64,000 nucleotides of DNA from Oscillatoria salina IIICB1 (lineage in GTDB: Bacteria; Cyanobacteriota; Cyanobacteriia; Cyanobacteriales; SIO1D9), in NCBI RefSeq assembly GCF_020144665.1, contig NZ_JAAHBQ010000011.1, positions 42,042 through 106,041 of the forward strand, given 5' to 3'. Position 1 is the first letter of the stretch. Each line of letters starts with the position of its first letter. A program made the position numbers and the translations under genes. The notes below the pieces were generated by a model that saw only the letters and a list, made by a program, of their open reading frames with translations, ran no database searches and had not been told where the DNA came from. Positions 16,466 through 26,173 of the stretch are shown piece by piece.

Positions 16466-17134
16466 TTATCCTTCTTCGCCTTCCGTGGCGATTTCTTCAC
16501 CCTCTGTTTCTGAAGAAGCAACTAATTCTACTTCGGGAAGTATTCCTTCTGTCTCTTCAGTTTCTTCTGTGGTTGTAGCTAAACGTGGTGCAACTACTGT
16601 TAAGACAGTTCTGTCGAGATCGTCTAATACAGTAACACCTTCTGGTACAACTACCTCGCTCAGGTGGATATTTGTCCCAATCTCGAAACTAGAAACATCA
16701 ATTTCAATCGATTCGGGAATGTCACCGGGTGGACATTGTACCTTCAATTCAGTGATAATTTGTTCTAAGATACCACCTTCTTTCGCTCCGGCGGGTTCTC
16801 CTACCAAATTTACAGGTACTACCACTTCTACACTATCTTGTCCGGCGACAGCAAAAAAGCTTAAATGATAAAGAGTTCTTCTCCAAGGGTGAGCTTGAAC
16901 TTCTCTAATTAAAGCTTTCCCTTTCCAAGACAAATCGGGAATTTTGAGGTCAACTAAAGTATTGTTTACCGAAGCTTTTTTGAGTAAATTTTCGGCTTCT
17001 TTAGCGTTCATGACTAAAGAAACTGATTCGGCTCCATTATGTCCGTATAAAGCCGCAGGAAGCAATCCTTCGCGACGCAGTGCATTTGGTTTACTACCTT
17101 CGGGTCGTTTTTGACATTCAACTGTAACTTGCAT
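16466..17134 (-). CDS. rplY: 50S ribosomal protein L25 (CTC/TL5 type)
   Basis: 222 residues. The N-terminal 5S-rRNA-binding L25 domain (about 1-95: SKPNALRREGLLPAALYGHNG) is followed by a C-terminal TL5/CTC beta domain (about 100-185) and an acidic Glu/Thr tail (EETEETEG...EEG). This is the long form of L25, which binds 5S rRNA in the central protuberance. It lies downstream of purA, separated by an intrinsic terminator (17166-17190), so it likely has its own promoter in the remaining gap. The acidic tail is more extended than in most L25 proteins. Confidence 0.95.
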   Translation of the reverse strand: MQVTVECQKRPEGSKPNALRREGLLPAALYGHNGAESVSLVMNAKEAENLLKKASVNNTLVDLKIPDLSWKGKALIREVQAHPWRRTLYHLSFFAVAGQDSVEVVVPVNLVGEPAGAKEGGILEQIITELKVQCPPGDIPESIEIDVSSFEIGTNIHLSEVVVPEGVTVLDDLDRTVLTVVAPRLATTTEETEETEGILPEVELVASSETEGEEIATEGEEG

Positions 17135-17165
17135 TGTTTTTGGTTCAGTAATTAATAATCAGTAA

Positions 17166-17190
17166 CAAAAAACTGGAAATTTTCCAGTTT
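17166..17190 (-). terminator. Intrinsic terminator of purA
   Basis: Arms AAACTGGAAA (17170-17179) and TTTCCAGTTT (17181-17190) form a tight hairpin; on the minus strand the stem is followed by a run of T. It lies 54 bases past the purA stop codon. Confidence 0.75.
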
Positions 17191-17243
17191 GGCTTGACAA
17201 GCAAACACAATTATGTTATCGCAAATTTTAGATAAGCATAACT

Positions 17244-18590
<1,347 letters not shown>

Positions 18591-18665
18591 TTATTTAAGC
18601 TAGAGTTTTCACAAACTATAATTATCCACATTTGGGGTCATAACTGTCAAGTTATTAATTCGTGG

Positions 18666-18705
18666 TTGGGGATTGGGGATTGGGGATTGGGGATTGGGGA
18701 TTGGG
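18666..18705. repeat. Tandem heptamer array (GGGGATT)n
   Basis: About five and a half consecutive copies of the heptamer GGGGATT. The complement (CCCCAAT type) reappears at 18836-18852, so the ends of this gap can base-pair over about 17 bases. Heptameric short tandem repeats are a known cyanobacterial intergenic feature. Confidence 0.9.
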
Positions 18706-18712
18706 AGAGGGG

Positions 18713-18790
18713 GGAGATAAGGGAGAGGGGGAAGCAAAGGAGACAATGGAGATAAGGGAGAGGGGGAAGCAAAGGAGACAATGGAGATAA
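18713..18790. repeat. 35-bp direct repeat, two full copies plus partial
   Basis: A purine-rich 35-bp unit beginning GGAGATAAGGGAGAGG occurs identically at 18713-18747 and 18748-18782, and a third copy begins at 18783 (8 bases). The strand is almost entirely purine, so it could adopt unusual DNA structure. A minus-strand open frame across it is low-complexity and not a gene. Confidence 0.9.
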
Positions 18791-18856
18791 ACTGATAACT
18801 GTTCCCTGGTAACTGTTCACTGATAACTGAACCCAGTCCCCAATCCCCAATCCAAA

Positions 18857-20395
18857 ATGCAGCAGTTAGCGAAAGAAAAATATAAAAGCGGCGTAAAATG
18901 GTTAACTTGGTCAGCAGTGTTGGCTGTAGTCAGTGTTGGTGGCTGGTTAGTTTATACCACTCGTTTTCAAGAAAGCTCTCAACCAGTAGAAGTCCGTTTG
19001 CTTACCGTCAAAAGAGACACTTTAGAGGAAGTAATTAACGAGAGCGGTACAGTAGAATTAGCAGAACAACAAACGCTCAAAGCACCTGCTGATGGTACAG
19101 TAGAAAAGATTTTAGTTGAGGTAGGCGATTTTGTTACTTCTGGTAAACGCTTGATTGTGTTGCGCGATCCCGAAGCACAAACTAAACTGGCAGATCATCA
19201 GTTAGAGATTCAACGACAAGAAGTTACACTCGCTAATGCGAAATCGCAAGTTACAGCCGCTCAAGAAAAGTTAAAAGTAGCACAAGCTGAACTAGAGAAA
19301 CTGAAAAACGGCGATAGTGGAGGCGATCGCACTCGTCTTCCCGCACAAAGGTTAGCGATCGCTAAACAGGAACTAAATTTAACTAATCTTCGCGCTCAAG
19401 TTACTGAAGCTCAGGAAAAATTACGCGTCGCTCAAAATAAACTCGAAGCTGACCAAAAACTCTTCGCTAAAGGCTTTATTGCTGAAAATGAGTTGCAAAA
19501 TCAAAAAGATGCAGTTCGTGCGGCACAGGCTGAATTAAGGGGCGCTCAGTTGGAAGTTAGCACCGCTCTCCTGGATCTCAAAAACGACAATCTGGAATTA
19601 GAAAGAATCGAGTCGGAATTACAACAAGAAATTGCTGATGCGGAGTCTGAATTAGCACAAGCTGAAGTTAGTTTACAAGATGCCGTCGCCCAGTTACAAA
19701 ACGCACAAACTCAAGTCCGTCAAGAAGCGATCGCATTACAAAAACTACAACTCGAACGTCAGACAATTGAGCAAGAATTGCAAGAAAACGTGGTTATCGC
19801 CCCCGTAGCCGGACAAATCCTTGATATCGTAGTGAAAAAAGGAGCAGTAGTCCAACAAAGCGAAGCTTTATTGGTTCAAGGAAACCCCACTGAAGAAATC
19901 ATTAAACTACAACTTTCTACCTTAGATGCAAGTAAGGTAGAATCTCAGCAAGTTGCTCGGATTAGCGTTATCGGTCCCAATCCAGAATCTTACACCGGAC
20001 GAGTTGAAGAAATTTCGTTACTCGCGAATCTTAGTAGCGGTGATAATAGTGGCGATAGTTCACAAGCAAGAGTACCAGCAATAGTCCGTTTAGATAATCC
20101 CACGGGTAGTTTGATTCCTGGTAGTCAAGTAAGTGTGGAAATTATCATTGAACAGCAAAAAAACGTGCTAGTTTTGGACGCAGAAGCAATTCACCAGAAA
20201 GATGACGAAGCTTTTGTCTGGTTGATTGACGAACAAGGTAGGGTGAGCAAGCAATCTGTTACTCTCGGACTAGAAGCTTTAACTGCTATTCAAGTTAAAT
20301 CTGGTTTAAGTGAAGGATCTCGCGTGGCTGTACCTGCTCCCGATACTACTTTACAACCAGGTATGAAAGTTAAAACAGTGGACAGTGAACAGTGA
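18857..20395 (+). CDS. HlyD/RND-type periplasmic adaptor of an efflux system
   Basis: 512 residues. An N-terminal membrane anchor (about 15-34) is followed by a lipoyl-like half-motif (ESGTVELAEQQTLKAPADGTVEKI, about 56-80), a long alpha-helical coiled-coil hairpin (about 90-310) and a second barrel region (VVIAPVAGQILDIVVKKGAVV). Membrane-fusion proteins of this kind bridge an inner-membrane ABC permease to an outer-membrane channel; permease and TolC-like genes follow here. The last residues (TVDSEQ) come from CAGTGAACAGTGA-type repeat sequence, so the natural C-terminus has probably been altered. HIP1 octamers lie in the coding region. Confidence 0.88.
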   Translation: MQQLAKEKYKSGVKWLTWSAVLAVVSVGGWLVYTTRFQESSQPVEVRLLTVKRDTLEEVINESGTVELAEQQTLKAPADGTVEKILVEVGDFVTSGKRLIVLRDPEAQTKLADHQLEIQRQEVTLANAKSQVTAAQEKLKVAQAELEKLKNGDSGGDRTRLPAQRLAIAKQELNLTNLRAQVTEAQEKLRVAQNKLEADQKLFAKGFIAENELQNQKDAVRAAQAELRGAQLEVSTALLDLKNDNLELERIESELQQEIADAESELAQAEVSLQDAVAQLQNAQTQVRQEAIALQKLQLERQTIEQELQENVVIAPVAGQILDIVVKKGAVVQQSEALLVQGNPTEEIIKLQLSTLDASKVESQQVARISVIGPNPESYTGRVEEISLLANLSSGDNSGDSSQARVPAIVRLDNPTGSLIPGSQVSVEIIIEQQKNVLVLDAEAIHQKDDEAFVWLIDEQGRVSKQSVTLGLEALTAIQVKSGLSEGSRVAVPAPDTTLQPGMKVKTVDSEQ

Positions 20396-20456
20396 TTAGG
20401 GACTGGGGACCCCTAATCCCCAATACCCAATCCCCAATCCCTAATCCCCAATCACC
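20396..20456. repeat. Heptamer-type repeat between adaptor and permease genes
   Basis: The whole 61-base gap inside the efflux operon consists of CCCCAAT/CCCTAAT-type heptamers preceded by AGGGACTGGGG, which can pair with the following CCCC stretches. The permease start codon (20457) follows directly, so no normal Shine-Dalgarno sequence is left for it. Confidence 0.85.
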
Positions 20457-21647
20457 ATGAGTCTCGTAATTTCTGATTTACTACATTTAACTTATCTTTC
20501 CCTGCGTGGGAATCCTTTGCGTTCCGCTTTGACAACTTTAGGGGTATTTATGGGAGTAGCGGCAGTGACGGCGACAATGCAAGTGGGTAATATTAGTAAA
20601 GCAGTAATTGCCAAACAATTAGCAGAACGAGATGCACCTCAAGTTACTTTATTTTCAGGACGACATCCAGTTACAAGAGATCGGGTTCAATTGCAGTCAG
20701 AGGATATAGAATTATTGCAGAAACGATTGCCACAGGTACAAGCGATAAGTAGTTACAGAGGGATTTGGAATCGATCGGAGATTTTGTTTCTCGATCGCGC
20801 TGCGACACCTTACCAAGCGGCAGTTTCGCAAGAGTTTTTGCTAACATCGGGGCGATCGCTATTGTCAGGACGCTTTTTTACTGAGGCGGATTTTGCTAAT
20901 TTTCGCCCTGTGGTAGTTATTGATACGGTTTTGGCGGAAAAATTGTTTTCTGATGAAGATCCCATTGGTGAGCGTATTTATCGCGATCGTAAGCCTTATG
21001 TGGTGGTAGGTGTAATTGAAAGTAAGCTGGAAGAGGGGGAAGAAGAACCTCCGGGTTTGTTGTTGATGCCTCTGGCGACTTACAATGCTCTTACTGGTAG
21101 AGATAATGTGGGAGCGCTTTCTCTTCGTCCTGAGAGGATCGAAGATTTGACGAATTTGCAAGAGCAAGCAAAAGTTATTTTAGAGCAACGTTACCCTGGT
21201 TATGAGTTTTGGACTTGGAGTAATGTTGAGGATGTAATCGAACAACAGCAAACTTTACGCTGGGTTTCGCTTTCGTTACTTGCGGTTGGTGGAATCGCGT
21301 TACTTGTTGGTGGTGTGGGTATTGCTAATATTACTATTGCTTCGGTGATGGAACGCACCCCGGAAATCGGTTTGCGACGAGCTTTAGGTGCGACTCGACA
21401 GGATATTATGCTTCAATTTATCCTGGAAGCGGTACTTTTAAGTTTAGTTGGAGGAGTTGGTGCGATCGCTACTGTTCATGGAATTACGGTTGTGGTAGCT
21501 GACACTTTTGCGTTACCCTACGAGTTTAATCGCCAAACTACGGTTTTGGCTTTAGGTTCGGCTTTGCTAGTTGGAGTTGGTGCTAGTTTTTTTCCAGCCC
21601 TACGTGCTAGTAAACTAGATCCAGTTAAAGCTTTAAGAGCTTCCTAA
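20457..21647 (+). CDS. MacB/FtsX-like ABC transporter permease
   Basis: 396 residues: an N-terminal membrane segment (about 18-42), a large periplasmic MacB-type domain (about 50-270), then three membrane segments (about 272-298, 322-348, 362-385) with the conserved ERTPEIGLRRALGATRQDI block between them. This is the permease half of a macrolide/lipid/peptide exporter. The ATPase domain found fused in MacB is absent, and no ATPase gene is adjacent on either side. It therefore needs an ATPase in trans. Its start abuts repeat sequence. Confidence 0.9.
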   Translation: MSLVISDLLHLTYLSLRGNPLRSALTTLGVFMGVAAVTATMQVGNISKAVIAKQLAERDAPQVTLFSGRHPVTRDRVQLQSEDIELLQKRLPQVQAISSYRGIWNRSEILFLDRAATPYQAAVSQEFLLTSGRSLLSGRFFTEADFANFRPVVVIDTVLAEKLFSDEDPIGERIYRDRKPYVVVGVIESKLEEGEEEPPGLLLMPLATYNALTGRDNVGALSLRPERIEDLTNLQEQAKVILEQRYPGYEFWTWSNVEDVIEQQQTLRWVSLSLLAVGGIALLVGGVGIANITIASVMERTPEIGLRRALGATRQDIMLQFILEAVLLSLVGGVGAIATVHGITVVVADTFALPYEFNRQTTVLALGSALLVGVGASFFPALRASKLDPVKALRAS

Positions 21648-21662
21648 GTTAAGGTAACAGTT

Positions 21663-23672
21663 ATGATGGAGAATGAGCCTCCAGTATTTTCTCAATCTCC
21701 CTACCAACGACCAATCTCGCTACCGTCTCTGAGTTTGATTCAAGTTTTTTTGGTCGCAATTTTTTCGGCAATTTTGGGTAGTGTTTTTACCCTCAGTTTT
21801 TTGGGAATTTTCTCTAAAGAAAAAAAATCTCTCGCTCCCGCGATCGCTGCTGTTAAATCTTCTTCTTCTCTTACTTTGGACTCTTTTCCCTCTCCGATTA
21901 TTTCGTCGAGAACTTTTCCTACTTCACCTCAACAATCAGTTTCAAGAAAACCACTAACTACTGCTGTCTCAAACCACGATCGAGTTGCTATTAAACAGAA
22001 TTCATTTGTACCTCAAAATCATCCTCAATCTTGGTTGAATTCACTAAAATTTGCTGAGTCTGTAGAAGGAGAATTGCTCGCTCCTACAAAGACTAAATCC
22101 GCTCGTGCTAACTCTTCTTCAGTGAAATACTTTCCTACTTTTCCAGCGAAATCAAGAAAAAGCGATTTGCAAATTGCTAAAAAATTTACTGCTATTCAAG
22201 CACCAATTTCAACTGCTTATTTCTTAGCACAAAATCAGCATCAAGTCAAGCCGGAAACCGATATAGAATCAACTTTAACCAACGAGCGAGAAGAAGTGAA
22301 ATTGTCCTTAAATGACGTAGTATTTTTAGTAGTCGAAAACAATAGAAATATTAAAAACGCTTACCTAGATCGAATAATTGCCAGACAAAATTTAGCTGTA
22401 GCTGAAGATAAATTTGTTCCTAACTTTACCCCGAGAGTTTCCCTCAGCGTTGAGGAAAACGAAAGTCGTTCGCTAACAACTAACAATCGAGAATTCAATT
22501 TAGGAACAGATTTTGCCGTAAAAATTCCTACAGGTGCAGATATTCAGTTAGAATGGAATGCGTTGAGACGTTCCACAGCAGAAAATAGAATCGATTTACT
22601 TGAGAGTATTGCTCAAAATCGCATTAATCAAACTTTAGAGTTAAGTTTTACTCAACCTTTACTCAAAGATTTTGGGATAAATATTAATCGTGCTTCAATT
22701 GAAATAGCGAGAATTGAAGAACAGGTAGATTTTTTACAACTAAAAAATACTTTAATTGAGACAATCACCTCAGCAATTCAAACTTACCGTAGTTTAGTAC
22801 AAGCCCAAGAACAAGTAAAGATTCAACAGCTATCTTTAGAAAGAGCAAAAAGACAATTAGAAATTACTCAAGCTTTAATTGAAGCCGGGAGATTAGCAAG
22901 AATAGAATTAGTCCAAAACCAGACAGATATTGCCTCACGAGAAGTAAGTCTTTTAAATGCACAAAGAAATTTAGCCAATGCGCGTTTAAATTTATTGCAA
23001 ATTCTTGACATTGAAGGAGATTTGCAAATCATTGCCGCCGAAATTTCCGAAACAGTAGGAGAAAATGTTAATTTAGATTACAAACAACTTTGGCAGCAAG
23101 CTTTAGCGAATGACCCAGAATATTTACAAGCAATTTACGCAGTCGAAATTGAGAAATTAAATGTTTTATTAGCCGAAAACAATCAACGCTGGGATTTAGA
23201 TTTACAACTAAGTTACGGTATTGATGCAGATAATTTAGCAGAAAATAATACCGATTTGCGAGCCGGATTGAGTTTCACGCGCGAATTTGGCAATTTGGAA
23301 TTAGAGCAAGCTGTCGAAAGAAGTAAAATTGACCTAGAAAAAAGCGAAAATAACTTAAGAGAAATTCGCGAAAATCTGGGAATCGATCTGCAAGACAGAA
23401 TTAGAGATGTAGAAATTAGTTTAAGACAAGTAGAACTAGCGCGAAGATTCCGAGAATTAGCAGAAGAAAGGTTAGAAAACGAGCGAGAAAAACTCAGATT
23501 AGGAGTTCCAGGAACTCGCTTAATCGATATTATCAACTTCGAGAATGACCTAGTAGAAGCGAGAAATGCGGAATTAAATGCCAAGATTGATTATCTCAAT
23601 GCTTTAACCAGCTTACAACAAACCGTAGGCATTACCTTAGAAGTATGGGAGATCGAACTTGAAGAAAATTAG
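21663..23672 (+). CDS. TolC-family outer-membrane efflux protein with N-terminal anchor and linker
   Basis: 669 residues. The C-terminal part (from about 215) has the repeated helical pattern of outer-membrane efflux proteins (VEEN, SFTQPLLKDFGININRASIEIARIE, VQNQTDIASREVSLLNAQRNLANARLNLLQ). The first ~200 residues are unusual: a hydrophobic segment at about 23-50 followed by a long Ser/Pro/Lys-rich, probably disordered stretch. That is either an extended signal anchor or an uncleaved tether. It follows the permease by 15 bases and is followed by an intrinsic terminator (23681-23707), so it closes the operon. Confidence 0.88.
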   Translation: MMENEPPVFSQSPYQRPISLPSLSLIQVFLVAIFSAILGSVFTLSFLGIFSKEKKSLAPAIAAVKSSSSLTLDSFPSPIISSRTFPTSPQQSVSRKPLTTAVSNHDRVAIKQNSFVPQNHPQSWLNSLKFAESVEGELLAPTKTKSARANSSSVKYFPTFPAKSRKSDLQIAKKFTAIQAPISTAYFLAQNQHQVKPETDIESTLTNEREEVKLSLNDVVFLVVENNRNIKNAYLDRIIARQNLAVAEDKFVPNFTPRVSLSVEENESRSLTTNNREFNLGTDFAVKIPTGADIQLEWNALRRSTAENRIDLLESIAQNRINQTLELSFTQPLLKDFGININRASIEIARIEEQVDFLQLKNTLIETITSAIQTYRSLVQAQEQVKIQQLSLERAKRQLEITQALIEAGRLARIELVQNQTDIASREVSLLNAQRNLANARLNLLQILDIEGDLQIIAAEISETVGENVNLDYKQLWQQALANDPEYLQAIYAVEIEKLNVLLAENNQRWDLDLQLSYGIDADNLAENNTDLRAGLSFTREFGNLELEQAVERSKIDLEKSENNLREIRENLGIDLQDRIRDVEISLRQVELARRFRELAEERLENEREKLRLGVPGTRLIDIINFENDLVEARNAELNAKIDYLNALTSLQQTVGITLEVWEIELEEN

Positions 23673-23680
23673 CAAGAATT

Positions 23681-23707
23681 TAGCGATCGCTGCGGACGCT
23701 ATTTTTT
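23681..23707 (+). terminator. Intrinsic terminator of the efflux operon
   Basis: Stem TAGCG (23681-23685) / CGCTA (23697-23701), including an internal HIP1-like palindrome, followed by six T. It begins eight bases after the stop codon of the TolC-like gene. Confidence 0.75.
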
Positions 23708-23825
23708 GACAACGAGCTACCATAGGAAAAAGTAGCGCGAGATAAAGTTAACCAATACTGTAACTCGTAATTCCTATTTCCTGAATAATTAAACAAACAA
23801 CTAACGATTAACCACGGAGGTTATC

Positions 23826-24872
23826 ATGGCATTATATGCAGACTTACACCGTCACTTAGGTGGTTCAGTAGTTCCGCGCATTCTCTGGCGTTATTTCCAA
23901 CGTCACGACGAACAACTAGCGCAACGTTTTCCTAAGTATAAAGAATTCGAGGAATTTTATACTCGCAAACGCAATACCCTCGATGAATATTTGGAATTAC
24001 ACACCTTAGTGGAAAGTACCCAAACCGCAGCCAGTTTACCTTACTTTATTTATCGCTTGATTCGGGGTGCGTATATTTTCGAGAATTTAGCTTATCTAGA
24101 ATTGCGCTATACACCTTATTTGCGTACTGACGATCAATTAAGTCAATCAGCAAGAATTGACCAAATGTACTCCATTGTAGAAATTGTCGGTAAAGCTGCT
24201 CGCGTACCAGAGTATCCGATGGTGACAAGTCAAATACTTTGTATGCACTCTAGACTACCCTACGAAGTGAACAAAGCGATCGCCGATTTAGCCATCCAAT
24301 CCAGCGAGTATGTTTGTGCAATTGACGTAGCTGGAGGAGACTCCCATTACGCCGAACGTTTAGACGAGTTTATCAGTTTATACGAGTATGCGCGCGATCG
24401 CGGCTTGAAAACTACAGGTCATCTCTATGAAACTACTGACGGTTGTTACCCAAAATTGCTACCCTATTTAATGCGGATCGGTCATGGAATTCAAATTCCT
24501 CTGCGCTATCCAGAATTACTTCCCCAACTGGCTAAAATGAATCAATGTCTGGAAGTTTGTCCCACAACTTACTTAAAAACAGGTACTCTCGAAGATCTAC
24601 ATCAACTTAAAGTTGTTTTCGATCGCTGTTTTGCAGCCGGAGTAGACATCGCTATTTGTACCGACAATGCTGGTTTACACAATGTCCGACTTCCTTTTGA
24701 GTACGAAAATCTCTTAACCAAAGATGTCATCGACTTCCAGCAACTACAAGCTTGTCAAGAAGCCGCTTTTCGCCATGCTTTCGCATGGCCCCACAACCAA
24801 GGTCCGGCTTCTTTAATTACTGGGTTACTTCAAGACAAGCAGCCAGAAGCTTTAACTTTAAGTGGGAAGTAA
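23826..24872 (+). CDS. Adenosine deaminase-like metal-dependent deaminase/amidohydrolase
   Basis: 348 residues with a strong GGAGG ribosome-binding site five bases before the ATG. Metal ligands of the ADA family are in place: H8-x-H10, H199 (GHLYE, with catalytic Glu202), H220 (RIGHG) and D280 (CTDN). Two substrate-contacting positions differ from classical adenosine deaminase: HLGG instead of HLDG at 10-13, and Asn281 where ADA has the second Asp of TDDP. It likely deaminates a purine-like substrate, but perhaps not adenosine. Monocistronic in appearance. Confidence 0.82.
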   Translation: MALYADLHRHLGGSVVPRILWRYFQRHDEQLAQRFPKYKEFEEFYTRKRNTLDEYLELHTLVESTQTAASLPYFIYRLIRGAYIFENLAYLELRYTPYLRTDDQLSQSARIDQMYSIVEIVGKAARVPEYPMVTSQILCMHSRLPYEVNKAIADLAIQSSEYVCAIDVAGGDSHYAERLDEFISLYEYARDRGLKTTGHLYETTDGCYPKLLPYLMRIGHGIQIPLRYPELLPQLAKMNQCLEVCPTTYLKTGTLEDLHQLKVVFDRCFAAGVDIAICTDNAGLHNVRLPFEYENLLTKDVIDFQQLQACQEAAFRHAFAWPHNQGPASLITGLLQDKQPEALTLSGK

Positions 24873-25075
24873 ATCTTTCGTAGTTAAGGCTTTATTGCCT
24901 CTTAGTTTACTACTGACTGCGCGGAAAAATTTTTTCTCTTCTGGCGATCCATTTTCCCAATGAAGGTAACGAGTGAGTATGGTGCGAAATCGTGTCAAAA
25001 TATACTAGTCAAAGCTGACCATCTTGCACCACTCGCTAATTTCTAATTAATTTATATTCTCAGTCTTGTTTGGTA

Positions 25076-25609
25076 ATGAAAGCAACCCGATTTTTCCGTC
25101 AGTTTACTTCTGCTGTGCTACTTTCCTTGATAGCTGGTACACTAGGTAACGTCGCCTTGGCGCAACCAGAACAACCAGTGCGTCGAGCATTTTTACTCCA
25201 CTTACCCTGTGCTGATGGTGATGGTAAATCTTACAATAATTTTCGACGCAGCAATGCAGAAATCTCGGTTAATAGAGAATATTACGAAGCGGTAATGGAA
25301 GTGAAACCCGGAGGTGAAATGAGTTGCGGACTCCGAACTGACACACCTGCCACATTAGAGTTAGAATTTGGAATGCGAGACAGCGATCGCGGTAGCGCCC
25401 CGGTAATTGTTACTCTATTCTTAGATGGTTTTCAAATTGACTCCCAAACTGTTGCACCAGGACAAACTCGCAGTATTCTCGCTGATGTTACTAATGTTAG
25501 AAGTATCGCTATAGAAACTGCTTGTACGAAACCAATTAATTGCGGTTCGCCTGTTTATTTTACTAAGGCTGAACTCACCGAAATTCCCCTTTTCATTCAA
25601 CAACAATAA
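25076..25609 (+). CDS. Exported protein of unknown function
   Basis: About 177 residues from the ATG at 25076 (a TTG six bases earlier is possible). It starts with a signal peptide: MKATRFFRQF, hydrophobic TSAVLLSLIAGTLGNVALA, cleavage likely after ALA. The mature domain has four cysteines (C50, C84, C155 and C160 approximately) that may form two disulfides, and a beta-rich, low-charge composition. The domain is not recognised. A hairpin at 25617-25645 follows the stop. Confidence 0.75.
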   Translation: MKATRFFRQFTSAVLLSLIAGTLGNVALAQPEQPVRRAFLLHLPCADGDGKSYNNFRRSNAEISVNREYYEAVMEVKPGGEMSCGLRTDTPATLELEFGMRDSDRGSAPVIVTLFLDGFQIDSQTVAPGQTRSILADVTNVRSIAIETACTKPINCGSPVYFTKAELTEIPLFIQQQ

Positions 25610-25616
25610 TTTGCCG

Positions 25617-25645
25617 GCTACAAAAGTCTTCCCGGCTTTTGTAGC
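25617..25645 (+). terminator. Terminator-like hairpin
   Basis: Perfect 10-bp arms GCTACAAAAG / CTTTTGTAGC with a 9-nt loop, seven bases after the stop codon of the exported-protein gene. The T-run after the stem is weak. Confidence 0.55.
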
Positions 25646-25672
25646 TTCGTTCATCTTTGCATCAATAATATT

Positions 25673-26167
25673 ATGTCCGATCGCCGTCTCCGAAACGTAT
25701 ATCAAAATCTTATTGGCAGTTTAGAGAGAGACTCTCTTGTTCAAAACACTACCGATAAACTCAGAAATTCTCTCCAAGTTGACCGCGTAGTTTTATACTA
25801 TTTCTATAAAGAATGGTCAGGTCAAGTTACTTTTGAATCTCTCAGTAACCTAAAATTTTCTATTTTTGGTGCTACTGGTCCAGATCAATGTTTTAACGAT
25901 AAATATGCAGCCCTGTATCTTGCTGGAAGAGTAAAAGCAATTAAAGATATTGCACAAGCAGAAATTACTGAATGTCACCGCAATTTTCTCCTAGATTTAC
26001 AAGTACGTGCTAACTTAGTCGTACCAGTGTTAAATCACGATAAATTATGGGGACTTTTGATTGCTCATCACTGTCAGTCACCTCATCCCTGGTCTAATTC
26101 TGACATAGAACTTATGCGAGCGGAAGCTAAAAATATCGCCTTATCTCCCGCAATTCAAAACAGCTAA
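25673..26167 (+). CDS. Stand-alone GAF-domain protein with a Cys-His dyad
   Basis: 164 residues that form a single GAF domain with nothing attached: a helical start, VDRVVLYYFYKEWSG, DQCF (71-74), GRVKAIKDI, then ITECHRNFLLDLQVRANLVVPV with C101-H102, and a closing LWGLLIAHHC. The position of C101-H102 corresponds to the bilin-attachment Cys-His of phytochrome-type GAF domains. Many non-pigmented cyanobacterial GAF domains also keep this pair, so pigment binding is only a possibility. No output domain is present. It converges on the hydrolase gene, six bases away. Confidence 0.82.
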   Translation: MSDRRLRNVYQNLIGSLERDSLVQNTTDKLRNSLQVDRVVLYYFYKEWSGQVTFESLSNLKFSIFGATGPDQCFNDKYAALYLAGRVKAIKDIAQAEITECHRNFLLDLQVRANLVVPVLNHDKLWGLLIAHHCQSPHPWSNSDIELMRAEAKNIALSPAIQNS

Positions 26168-26173
26168 AATGAA

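Noticed and set aside
18713..18790. Possible CRISPR array
   Set aside because: The 35-bp units are directly adjacent with no spacers, and there are no cas genes; it is a plain tandem duplication.
18647..18850. Minus-strand open frame of about 67 codons
   Set aside because: It is a translation of the heptamer and 35-bp repeats (low-complexity Ser/Pro/Leu); no ribosome-binding site or family.
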